NCBI GenBank assembly: GCA_002946415.1
Contig: NJPS01000010.1
Coordinates: forward strand, 744,001 to 808,000
Origin: Rutstroemia sp. NJR-2017a BVV2
Lineage: Eukaryota > Ascomycota > Leotiomycetes > Helotiales > Rutstroemiaceae
Length of the DNA: 64,000 bases
Direction of reading: 5' to 3'
A program made the position numbers and the translations under genes. Numbering within the stretch: the stretch's first letter is position 1; each line of letters starts with the position of its first letter. The notes under the pieces are model-generated. The model was not told the origin of the DNA, made no database searches, and worked only from the letters and a program-made list of their open reading frames with translations. Below, in pieces: positions 22,854 through 32,982 of the stretch.

Positions 22854-24083
22854 CATGAAATATGAAATCTCGAGGTCCTATAAGTCTCTTGCGGTATGTA
22901 TTGTCATGCCCTCAGTTCATTCGCATGTACCTCGAACTTTTGGATTGTCGCTAAAGATTGATGCAGATATGGTTATTTCTGATTCGTCGGGCCAACCAGG
23001 ACCATGATCATAGTCGACTAAGATGCCGTCGAATCATGTTGCTCCGATCACTTGCACGGTTGGCTCGGGGTTCGCAAATTCAAGGCGAGAGCTCTCAAGT
23101 TATAGCCAATGTCCAGCATTTGAGCCTCAATCCGCTGTCCCGATTGCGCAACATTAGTTACCCCCAACAAATCATCATTTGCAAGGGTTGTCGCCTAAGG
23201 AAATCTATATCGTCACGCCTGGAAGCTGTATGAATAACAGTGGAAATTTCTGGTCTCGCTTTCCTTACTGCGAAGATTTTACATCGGTTCTGCGACCGCG
23301 AAGCAATTTAATCGCTACTTAGGAACTCACCAAGCCTTTCCGTTCCCACCGCATCCAACAGCACCCAAATTTGATGCGTGCATGTTCAAGACAGCCACGA
23401 TACTGATGATAGGCTTCATTATTGCGGCTAGAACCGTATTGGTAAGAGCTGAATCCACGCAAGTACCTATATACTGGGATGGTCTTTGTGCCCCTCCTTT
23501 CGTCTAAGTGGACGGGCAGAATATCATGCAGCATGGATCTCTCGTCCTAATTCCTGTGTGGGCTCTCACGATTATCTATGGTCTCAATCAGTACGAGAGG
23601 GTGAGTAGAAGCATTCTAGCTTGTTGTCTTATGATGCTCCCATATCTTATCACTGGCAAATTTTCCGGTCATTGGTGGGCTCCAAATGGCTTGTGCTAGA
23701 TAGATTACCATGATCCGACATTTCTTCCTGTTGAAATTTCATCACAGTTCAATATGCATGTTGTTCTTGCAGTTTTGGCTAGGATCACGGTTTACACAGC
23801 AGGCTTAACACCCAATCAAGATCGTCACGCGCGCCGTCGTAAGTTTCAAGCAATTGATGTTGCCCAGCGAATTCGTTCTTGGATAAACTTGAAGATCTCG
23901 CAAACTAACGAGCAGCTTCTCCGACAAACACTGGTTTGTCCAATCGAACAATTCCACAAACGGAATTCTTGTTTGGGAACAGAGCGCACCCGGCCGATTA
24001 CCGATCCGACAAAGTGCATTCGGTATCTAGACGCATGTGTGTTTGGGTTATCGCGTTCGAAGCACCGAGGCGACTCTAAATAA
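22854..24083 (+). other. possible multi-exon membrane-protein gene or its relic
   Basis: Protein-like pieces lie in order on the plus strand, each flanked by plausible splice sites, but I cannot join them into one frame. The pieces start with ATG 22854 (MKYEISRSYKSLA, then GTATGT). Next is a stretch near 23190-23310 reading LSPKEIYIVTPGSCMNNSGNFWSR. Hydrophobic spans follow: TATILMIGFIIAARTVL (~23390-23440), SLVLIPVWALTIIYGLNQYER (~23530-23600, then GTGAGT) and ILACCLMMLPYLITG (~23610). Last is ORF 23754-24083 (RKFQAIDVAQRIRSWINL). A TPGSC block followed by several spans is loosely like SUR7/PalI-type proteins. It could be a fast-evolving gene or a decaying one. Confidence 0.3.
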
Positions 24084-24137
24084 AGTTAGGAGTCATCGCA
24101 ACGACCGTCAGTCTGCAAGCACCAACTTCGAACGCGA
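24051..24137. repeat. 12-bp inverted repeat with nested imperfect hairpin
   Basis: TCGCGTTCGAAG at 24051-24062 is the exact reverse complement of CTTCGAACGCGA at 24126-24137, three bases before the ATG of the orphan ORF. Inside the 63-base loop, GCGACTCTAA (24070-24079) pairs with bulges to TTAGGAGTCATCGC (24086-24099). This could be a structured leader, a protein-binding palindrome, or an end of a lost element. Confidence 0.5.
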
Positions 24138-24139
24138 CG

Positions 24140-24910
24140 ATGGCCCGAACTCCTACCAGTTTTCTCTTGGTGGTAAACGAGCTATCAGTTAACGAAAATC
24201 CATATGACGGAGGTATACCGCCTAGAACAAATGAACATGGGTACTGGTTACCACCGATTCACAGCGCCGGATTTGGACAACAGATACCTGGACGCCTGTT
24301 TAGATGGAGTCAAGGCAACATCACTGATCTCTATAACACAGGATACCAATGGTATAATGGCGGGTGGTGGCACACTAGCAATGACCGCGTTACGACTCTC
24401 CTTACGCATTATGAAACGACCTCGTTATTTTGGTGCAATGACTTTACACAATTCCTCATGTTGGAGACAGATGCAACTACGCAAGATATAGAAACAGCGG
24501 AACATCCCCACAACCGGTGGTATCCTCTAACGTTTCATAATACGGGAAGAGTCTCTCGAGTAGCGGCAGCCGGTGATCAATATCTTGCTGGCAACAGGGC
24601 ATGGTGGATCGATCGGCTTGGGCTAGAGGCTTACAGAAGTCTTGAGCGCCATACACCAGTGGCGGTAAGCGGATTAGGAGGCCGTATTGCTACAATATTT
24701 GCACTGGTTGCTTTCTCTTGTAGGGATGCTGACGAACTTTACACCATCTTAACTAGCCACGATTGGTGTAGGGGGTTAAGGAATCACCATCGGGCACACC
24801 ACGGGAGTATGCTTTTTAACGGAATGCGCTCTGTTCTATATAATCTGCTAATGTCGAATAGGACGGCACGAACGCGGAGTTGTGGTCAGCATATATTTGG
24901 ATCCAGATAA
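24140..24910 (+). CDS. orphan 256-codon ORF, no family recognised
   Basis: Intronless ORF from ATG 24140. It is rich in Trp, His and Arg, with blocks such as GYWLPPIHSAGFGQQIPG, YQWYNGGWWHTSNDRV, SLFWCNDFTQFLML and AAAGDQYLAGNRAWWIDRLG. It has no signal peptide, no clear membrane span except a weak IATIFALVAFSC, and no motif I can name. It sits in gene-poor DNA. The last ~17 codons look artificial, because the reading that continues sensibly is in another frame (RHERGVVVSIYLDPDNPV to WDGDPILR, stop near 24980), which hints at a frameshift or intron near 24860. A perfect 12-bp inverted repeat lies just upstream of the ATG. Mobile-element or viral ancestry is possible but unsupported. Confidence 0.4.
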   Translation: MARTPTSFLLVVNELSVNENPYDGGIPPRTNEHGYWLPPIHSAGFGQQIPGRLFRWSQGNITDLYNTGYQWYNGGWWHTSNDRVTTLLTHYETTSLFWCNDFTQFLMLETDATTQDIETAEHPHNRWYPLTFHNTGRVSRVAAAGDQYLAGNRAWWIDRLGLEAYRSLERHTPVAVSGLGGRIATIFALVAFSCRDADELYTILTSHDWCRGLRNHHRAHHGSMLFNGMRSVLYNLLMSNRTARTRSCGQHIFGSR

Positions 24911-26918
24911 TCCAGTTGGATCAACTACAGCCGCACTCAGAGATCTGGAATGGGATGGAGATCCTATACTTCGTTAAGAGCTCGAACCACCACACACTTA
25001 TCGTGGAGTGCAGGAACTTTCGTTCACGATACGTTTCACGTTGCTTAAGCAATCGATATTTCACCAAATCCTTCACGCATCATTCACGTCTTACCTGCAG
25101 CTTATTATTGGCTTGATGCGCCTAACGAACACAATATACGTTGATTCAATTTTCATCATGAATCCCTTGTCTCTTTTACGATTTACTCATTACGACAAAC
25201 GCAAATACCCAAAACCACGTTTTTATAGGGTGGGGATATCTATTGTATCTTCGCGGGCCAACAGGGACCTTCAGTGTTTCTCTTCACGAATCGCGTTTCT
25301 GCTGTATCTCTGTTTATTTTCAGTTCGGGGGGTTTGAACCCCCTTTTCAGGTGCTGTTTAAAACAACCGGGAGCTCGCTTCAAATGTTGTGATGAGATAT
25401 GTTCGATGACCGAGTGGGATTTTAATGACAATACGTTATATTTTCGGATTAGTTTACTATGCATACTCATTTCATTCACTCTCATACCAATCAAAGCCTG
25501 AAATCTCAATTACTCATTCAGAAGAACATGTGCAGCGATGATTTGTCTAGGTATCTGTGAAGCTAAAAGTGACGCCACGTCTGGCGAGATGACACTATTA
25601 TGGTATATATCCTCCCTTTCTCGCAGTATCACGTCTTTATGTTCATAACTCCAGTATATTACGAAGTTGGAATACTAAGCGTCCCTACATTCACATCATA
25701 CGATACTCCTATCTTCCCACTGTTACCATCGCAGCTTCTTTCCGCTTCGACCTCACGAGATATTTCATCCCATTCCTCTTTCCTCCATTGACTCTCCGCT
25801 TCCCAATATACACCCTATTCACTATACCCACAGCTACAACCAAAACACACTATCCATATACCATACCTACTACCCAAACACTTACTAACTAGTGAATGTC
25901 CCACCCCCCAAAATCTTCTATCTTTCACCCCTCACTTCCAAGCTGCCTCCACCTCTATACAACACACTCACCCTCTCGATCCAGCTAACCAGCTATACAC
26001 AGTATAAGACCACGAAATAATCATCCGCCCACCCAGCCCGTTCCACTCATCTCTCTTCTCCTTCCCAACAATCCATCCCGCTCTCTCGAATTCTTTCCCC
26101 ACCCCCCTCACACTCTTCTCCCCACCAGCGAATCATCTATCCCCGTCCCTATACAAAGAACAGAAACCTCCGCTCCTTCAAACACAACATAACACAAAGC
26201 GCATCTACCACTCCACTCCACCTACTACATACCCATCAAAACACACCAAAACAACCAGACCAAACCACAGGTACAGAAAGTAGGGGGTGGGGGGTAAAAA
26301 CAAAGAGACTGGTTTTCTAGACTTCTATATATAACGGTATCAAGACGGAAGGAAAGGGAAGAGGAGGTGCGAACTGAGCAAGATATGGTATGGTGTGACA
26401 TTCAGCTACATACCCTACACCTACCCATACAGGAAGAAACTTGGGGATAAGATAAACTTACTCAGGCTCTAACTCTGAGAGAGATCGTCAATCAATCCAG
26501 TCCCGCGCACAAAGACATACAATTAGGCATATCAACAGTCGAAACCCCCAATTCAATTCGCCCTCCTCCAACATCCCCTCGAAAAGGACGAGCCCCCCCC
26601 AAGCTCAGGGAGGTAGAGAAAAGCACATCAACTCATCACATCACCAACATATTCATTCATCTCAAAAGCAGTACCAAAATCTAGACCTGGATGTAATTTG
26701 TGTCTCCACACTCACCGGGAAATCTTCATGAATGCTTCCCTTGTGAGAGACAACTCACTAACTACCTAACACTAAGCGCCATATAATGCCGACATGCTAC
26801 CTGCCCTGCCCGCCTCCCAATCTATCTACTTTTTATCCTCCCCTCGAGTGTTTTTTTCCTTTGCTGATCTAGGAAATAAATGGTACTGTAATAACAATAA
26901 CAAACGCCACTACGCTAC
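24911..26918. other. gene-free stretch, plus-strand pyrimidine-rich
   Basis: This 2-kb region has no supportable gene. From about 25680 to 26880 the plus strand is strongly C/T-rich with few G, which is the 3' UTR and downstream flank of the minus-strand AP-1 mu gene plus spacer. Short CCCACCCCCC-type runs occur. Confidence 0.45.
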
Positions 26919-28424
26919 TCAGCTCACGTCCGGTAGACGGACGGCTATGTCTCCGGACTGGGTTATATAGCGGACCCAGGGTAGGGAGGGATATTGTAAC
27001 TACATTATTTCATGTATCAGTAAAGATTCTTTTTGGAACAAAAAGGGAGAAGAAACATACCTTCGGCTCGATAATCTTCAAATACCTGACTTGAATGCCA
27101 CTTGTCGTGAAATACGGAATTTCAAACTTCACACTAATCGGTCTCTTCGCCCCCTTTCCGCCCACCCCACCCATACTCCCACCAAACCCACCCGTCATGC
27201 CACCACCATGTTCATCATCGCCCTTAACACTAGGCAGACCCAGCTCCGCGCGCATCAGGAATTCTTTGCTTCCGCCAAACTGCTTGATCTTCCACACGAT
27301 GGCCGATTTCTCCGGCGCGTAGTGTACGGATCCGATGTTTGTACGGAAACGTGGCGTGTCAGCGTCCTCAGGGACGGGGACCGAGATCTCGACGTTGTTG
27401 GCCGTGCTGCGGCGCTTGAATTGCGCTTTGGCTTTTAGCATGTATTCGATGCGGGAGCCCGAGTGCGATTCCACGATGCATTCAACCCAGATCAGGGGCT
27501 TGACTTGGGTGTTTAGGCGGTAGGACATTAGTTCGAATTCTCCGTCGGGGGGGATAAAGGAAATGGTTCGGTCGTTCTCGAAGCGTGAGAGCCGGACACA
27601 TTGGTGGAATTTGACGTCTTCCATTTCGATGGCTTTGCCGCGAGTGGCACGGCCGGTCGTTTCGAACATTACTTTGTCGTTGAGACCGAGTCGGAGTTCG
27701 GGCATACCTGATAGGTAGCATTTCATCTTGATGGCACCCAGAATCTCGGATCGCAAAACGTTGCCGTTGGATGATACCAGGAGATTGAGAGACTCCACCA
27801 CGTCCAAGAAGACTTCGTTTTTCCTGTATCGAATTCCTTCTGATCTCCATGATACGGCGTTTGTGACGGCTATCGGTGGACGGGCTTGGACTTCTAATTT
27901 GTGTGATTCTTGGGTGATATATTCTTGGAGGATTTTAGATTCGGTTGTTTGTGGGTAGCCAAAGTCCATCATCTCGTCGAGGAGTTCGTAGATAATGACA
28001 AAGTTATCGCGGATAGATTCTTCTTCGAGTTCTTTGAAGTATTCGGTGAAGACTTCGACTATTTTGTGGAGGAAAAGGAGGATTTCGGCGGCATTCGTGT
28101 TGCGCTTTGTAAGGGCGAGGAGGTACAGATTGTTGTGTCGGATATAGAGATACTTTCATGAGGTCAGAATATATCTATGCGCATGGAGAGAATGAAGATA
28201 TACGTTGATTCCCTCGTCTGAGAAACATGGTGGCACTGCAGAACTCTCTTCTTCTGCCTCACTTAACAGTATGGGAAACTTCTCCACCGCTGACATAGGA
28301 ATGTCTCCTCTGTAATTTCGCGCAAGAAGGGTCTGTAATAATGCGTCAACATTGTGCAATGCCGGTGTGCAAACGAGAAATATACCTTGCCCTTCAAGTC
28401 GAGGAAGAAGACAGCAGATGCCAT
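26919..28424 (-). CDS. APM1: AP-1 clathrin adaptor complex subunit mu
   Basis: Exons are 28424-28386, 28332-28204, 28152-27061 and 26999-26919 (446 residues; introns 51-61 nt). The start MASAVFFLDLKGKTLLARNYRGD is the longin-like mu N-domain. The linker carries DFGYPQTTESKILQEYIT, which marks AP-1 rather than AP-2. The mu-homology domain follows with SWRSEGIRYRKNEVFLDVVE, which binds YxxPhi cargo signals. The last exon supplies LQYPSLPWVRYITQSGDI, the conserved end; without the last splice the protein ends wrongly in FVPKRIFTDT. A Gly/Met-rich insert (GGGMTGGFGGSMGG) lies in the C-domain, as in other filamentous fungi. AP-1 sorts cargo into clathrin vesicles between trans-Golgi and endosomes and supports tip growth. 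Confidence 0.97.
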
Positions 28425-29898
28425 ATTGCCAGATAGTCAAAGAGAGATGCGGATTGATGGCTCAGAGCAGAGCAGATGTTGTGCCAAGCAGGCGGGTATT
28501 ATTTTCCACGAGAGTTTTATATCATTCGCAGCACTCTCGTTTCGTTCACAGTCGGGCTGGGCAAATATGTATCGGAGAATTGGTTGATTGTCCCTATGTT
28601 GTCTAATGGCCCCACGTCAAGCTTAAGCTTTCCCTTCTGATAGATCTCACTCCAGGTCCCAAGTTGAACCCAAGAAATCCGTCTAGACCCAGAGGGGACT
28701 AGCGCAAAACAAAAAAGCTTCGGCCGTTTAAAAGTCTTCGTAGGAAAAGTTCTTTCCTCTCTTCTTCTTTTTCTCTACAACGCGCCCTTTTAGACAGTGC
28801 AACTCAAACACATAGACATAACTTGTATTGGCATTCTGTCAGTACTTACTTTGTTTCCCATTGATGTAGTTAGCGATTTCGCGGCGCGGAGACCAATACC
28901 AACGGTACCATAAGAGCTGGCCGAGCATTGGATTCAAATTCTTTTGATGACAATAGGTTGCTTGGGCGGCGTCAGAGGGACCATACAGACCTGCAGCATG
29001 AAAGAAGGCGATTGAGGGTCTCGCAACAGTTAACCCTCCAATTACCCTCCAGTTATCCTCTTGTTGCCCTCTTGTTGCCCTCTTGTTGCCCTCTTGTTAC
29101 CCTCCCCTCCATGTGAAGTCTTTGATAGTTGAGGTGGTCGGATGTATGCCTCCGATTCCATGTGATATCGCGACTCGTACGGACCAGAGTTGAGAGAGGA
29201 ACGGCAAGGGAATGCGGGACACATTCCTTCCATTCCTTTCCCCCATCCATAGTCTTTATATTTAGTCTTCATAGTCTTCAGTGTCTACACAAGAATACTC
29301 GCGGTCGAGACCTCTGCCCGCAATTGCTACGCTGCTGTCGCAACTGCATGCATCCAAACTGTTGGCAAAGCAAATAAATGTTTACAGCGACCTCCAAATT
29401 TGATTCGGTTACCTCCAAGATGACTATTCAGCCGAGTCCAATGAGAAGGCGAAGAGGATCGCATGTGATCATCTGTCACTGCACGCACTGCACGCACTGT
29501 GAAGCCTTTCACTTGCATCATCCCATCGAGTAGATCTTCTTGTCATTGTATTTGCGCCATGTGATAAAACCGTCCGCAGACAAGCATCGGCAAGGGGAAA
29601 AGATACTCGCATCTTTCTTACATAACTGAACGTTCCGAATAAGGCTCAATTCATCTTTCTTTTCACCTGCGAACTTCCTTTCCAAAGCACCAAACATTGA
29701 CCCTCTCTTGTACTCTTGTCTCACAAGCCAAAAAAAATATCACCGAATCCTCATCTTCTCAACCAGCATGACCACGAATATCTTCCACAAATGCTGCTAG
29801 ATTCAGGCGTAATCTCGTTACAATCATCCAATACACGATAGCATTCCCGACAGCAATTTCCAATCACATCTGCACACTCGTCGGCGTTTGATTTCGAA
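28425..29898. promoter_or_regulatory. divergent APM1/OPI1 intergenic region
   Basis: This 1.47-kb spacer between divergent start codons should hold both promoters and long 5' UTRs. It contains the 11-bp tandem repeat listed separately, a CACTGCACGCACTGCACGCACTG repeat-like stretch near 29477, and only chance ORFs. Confidence 0.55.
29061..29104. repeat. 11-bp tandem repeat, four copies
   Basis: The unit TTGTTGCCCTC is repeated at 29061-29071, 29072-29082 and 29083-29093, then once as TTGTTACCCTC (29094-29104). Degenerate copies (AGTTATCCTC, AATTACCCTCC) precede it from about 29030. It is a minisatellite in the APM1/OPI1 spacer. Confidence 0.9.
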
Positions 29899-31723
29899 AT
29901 GGAGCACGATCACATGCTAGAAGAGTGCCCCCCATCCTACGCACAATCTCACGACCCTGAATCTATAAATTTACCTTCCGTACCCACGGCAGATCCACCA
30001 CCAATTCATCATGAGCGAGTGCTACCTCCTCCATCTGCTGTATCTGCAGACCCCAGATATCGTCAAGAAACAGCCGCCGAAGCTCAATTCTCATGGCCGT
30101 CCTCAAACCCTCTGACTGCGTATTACCAGCCCGGTCCCGCGCAACTCTCCCCAAAAACAACAACGACGAGAAGTACAGATTCGCCGAGCGGAATGGACTT
30201 GGACATATCGGAAAGCAGAGCAAGACGTGGTGGAAGTGTTGTATCTATAGATGATCCAGATGTTCGCATTGCTGCGGAAGCATTGGGGGATCTCCGTGCA
30301 GGTTTGTGTCGCGCAGATTTTTCACAGGGCTTACACTGACAATTTTGGAGTAGATTTCATACAATCTCCTCCGCATCATTACGCACCTGCTTCTTCCAAT
30401 TCTCCCAGATTTCAGCAGCGGAATTCTGCACAGCCAGAACCCCTCCTTTCTCTCTTTACTACATCCCATCCGCTCATTAGTACCGCCATAGGCGGTTCGT
30501 TGTCCGCATATTCGGCTTCTAAAAATTATAGTCCACGCTTCAAGTCTAGTGCTGAGTATGTAGAAAGACGATTTACACCTGTGCTCAACACCGTTGGGTC
30601 AGTTGGTCGCATCACTGGTGTGGAAGGCGGGGTTCGTTGGTTTCTCGGTGGCCGACGGCCTAGTCACCATGGTCCGTCTGAGAATGATTCTGATTCTCCT
30701 TCACACAAGCGTCGGAAAGTCAATACCTCCTCTCCATCTGATATAGAAAGTCAAACCGCACAATATGACAATCAGTACTACCCACCACATCAACGCCGGC
30801 CGAGTCAAGCATCGACCTCGGATAGTCTTCCAGCATATGATGATTATCGCAGTCCCAGCTACGAAGCTTCACAAGCCCTGATACCCACCAATCAACGATC
30901 AGAGGATTCTGCATCACCTGGTAGTTCATGGCAATCCCGCCTTGTCCTCTCCACCTCGGGTCTTAGTGTCGCCATGTCGGAAGAGTCCCTTCGCAGTCTA
31001 AAATACTGTCTCAGTTGGCTCCGCTGGGCCAACGAACACATCGGGAAAGTAATCGCCGCACTGAAATCAGTCCTAGAGCAATACGACCATGCGGGCGCCA
31101 TTACTGACAAGCCTCATTCGACGGAAAGCAGTGAAAACCAAAAACAGATGGTTCTATACACCGACGAGGAACGCTCAGCTCTGCACGCCAAAATCGCCGA
31201 ACTGAAAAAAGACGTTTTGAAAACTCTCAAGGAGGTCGTCGATATCGTCTCCAAATACGCGGGTGGTGCGCTTCCGGAGAACGCGAGAGATCTCGTGCGC
31301 AAACATCTCACGTCGCTACCTCAGCGTTTCCGCATCGCGAGCTCGATCTCCTTCTCGGCTGGGGGGACGGCCCAGGATGGAGAGGGCGATGGCGATAGTG
31401 AGGTTAAGGAGGGCGCGAAGAGGGTTATGGTTTTGGCGAAGGAGGGGCTTGATATGATGGCGCAGGTTTCGGGCGTCTTGGATGGCACGATAGTTAGTGC
31501 GGAGGAGTGGTGCGAGAAATTGGGGAGGAAGAAGAGGGAGGAGAGGGAGCAGGCTACGGAGAAGAGGGATCATGATGAGAAAGTGGGGATGGGGATGGGG
31601 AATGCAGAGCGCGATGCAGGAGAGGAGGATAAGAGGCCGCAGCTTGTGATGCCGACTGTTGATGGGGATACTAAGATGGCATATCCTGGTTTTGGAAGCG
31701 ATGCCACTCCCACAGTTGCTTGA
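29899..31723 (+). CDS. OPI1: Opi1-family transcriptional repressor of phospholipid synthesis
   Basis: Exons are 29899-30301 and 30354-31723 (590 residues; 52-nt intron). The conserved core begins at DDPDVRIAAEALGDLR and crosses the splice into PLLSLFTTSHPLISTAIGG, YSASKNYSPRFKSSAEYVE and TPVLNTVGSVGRITGVEGGV-RWFLG, which is diagnostic for Opi1. Further on, ESLRSLKYCLSWLRWANEHI and following heptads form the leucine-zipper or activator-interaction part. The rest is Pro/Ser-rich and disordered. In yeast, Opi1 is held at the ER by phosphatidic acid and Scs2 and enters the nucleus to repress INO1-type genes. In filamentous fungi relatives also affect lipid and secondary metabolism. A basic RRPSHH and KRRKV patch near residues 195-220 could be a nuclear signal. 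Confidence 0.93.
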
Positions 31724-32982
31724 GGAGCATGACTAGGCGACTAGGTGGGCTTGTTGGTTTAGCGGATAGTTGGGATTCTCAACCTCGCTACAAAGATCCC
31801 TCCTTTTTATATTTCTTTTTCATATTTCCCTCATCTTCTTCTTCTACTTCTTTTTTGGTGCAGAAAAAAATGGATAAAAGACAAGACCGATTCTGGAATG
31901 GTTATCTATTCTATTCTATTTTGCGAGTATTGTATTCAAGTTAGGTGTTGATCGGCTCTGGTTTGGTGGAAAGAATGCTTGTTGTGCACAGCAGGGAAGG
32001 GCAGGGAAAGGAATGGAAAGAATCGAACTACATGCGGCGTTTTTTATTTTTTCTTGGCAAACGGTGTCTTCTCTGATTAGTTAGTTTGGCGTTTGGGAAG
32101 GGGGATATTTGGTTGTTATGATGACTGGAGGGAGGTAGTTGGTTAGCGACGTATCGAGTAGCTCAACTGGTTTGGTAAGGTTTGGTTTACAGTAGTAGAT
32201 AGTATAGATAGCATGGTAGGATGGAAGAGTTAGTTGGGTTGGGGTGCCAGTGGTGCAGATATCGGGTTGGGGTATGTAGTGCTGCATATGTACGATATTA
32301 TGTTATATCGATTTATATTATAGTGTAATTGGATTGATTGATTGCATTGAATATAAGTTTATGGATGGAATATATACTCGTAAGTTAACTTAGAGAAAGT
32401 GAGTGAGGATCGGGAAGTAAGGATTGGGAAGGGGGTTTGCACGGGGGGTGGATGGATAGATAGATAGTATCTGCTCTGAACTGCTGGTGAGGACTTGAAA
32501 GTAGAGGGGTGCGGTGGAGGGAGGATGCCGGGTAGGAGGGCGATGCTATGTGATGTGATGGAGTGTGAAACATTTCATATGTATAGATAGATGTGCCTAC
32601 AGATATATGGATAGGTAGGTAGATACACATAAGATTGCCCTTCTCGCCTGCTCACCAGCTCATGATAAACTAGATCTAGCTGGTAGCGTAACAAGACCTG
32701 AAATAGATTACTGTAGATATATGCGATCAACCAATTCATTCGCACCCACACAGCCCACTTGAAACCTAAATAAAACTCCAATCGTCCATCCATTATTATC
32801 AATCCTAACACCCCGTCCTTTTCCGTATCCCCATCCCATCTGATCCGGAGCCCTGAACCGAATCCCAATCCCGCCATTTACCCAGCCAGCCCGAACGGAA
32901 ACCGGAAAGCCCAATCCTCCATAAAGCAAATCAAAAGAACCCTAGACCTCTTCACCCTCCTCTCCCCTCCTATTCCTCCTCA
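31724..32982. other. convergent 3' spacer, low complexity
   Basis: This 1.26-kb region between the stops of OPI1 and the minus-strand mucin-like gene is rich in TAGTTGG/GGTAGT-type simple sequence and ATAGATAGATA runs. No gene is supported. Confidence 0.5.

Noticed and set aside
27482..27850. ORFs antisense to or out of frame with AP-1 mu
   Set aside because: They are frame shadows of the well-supported adaptor gene.
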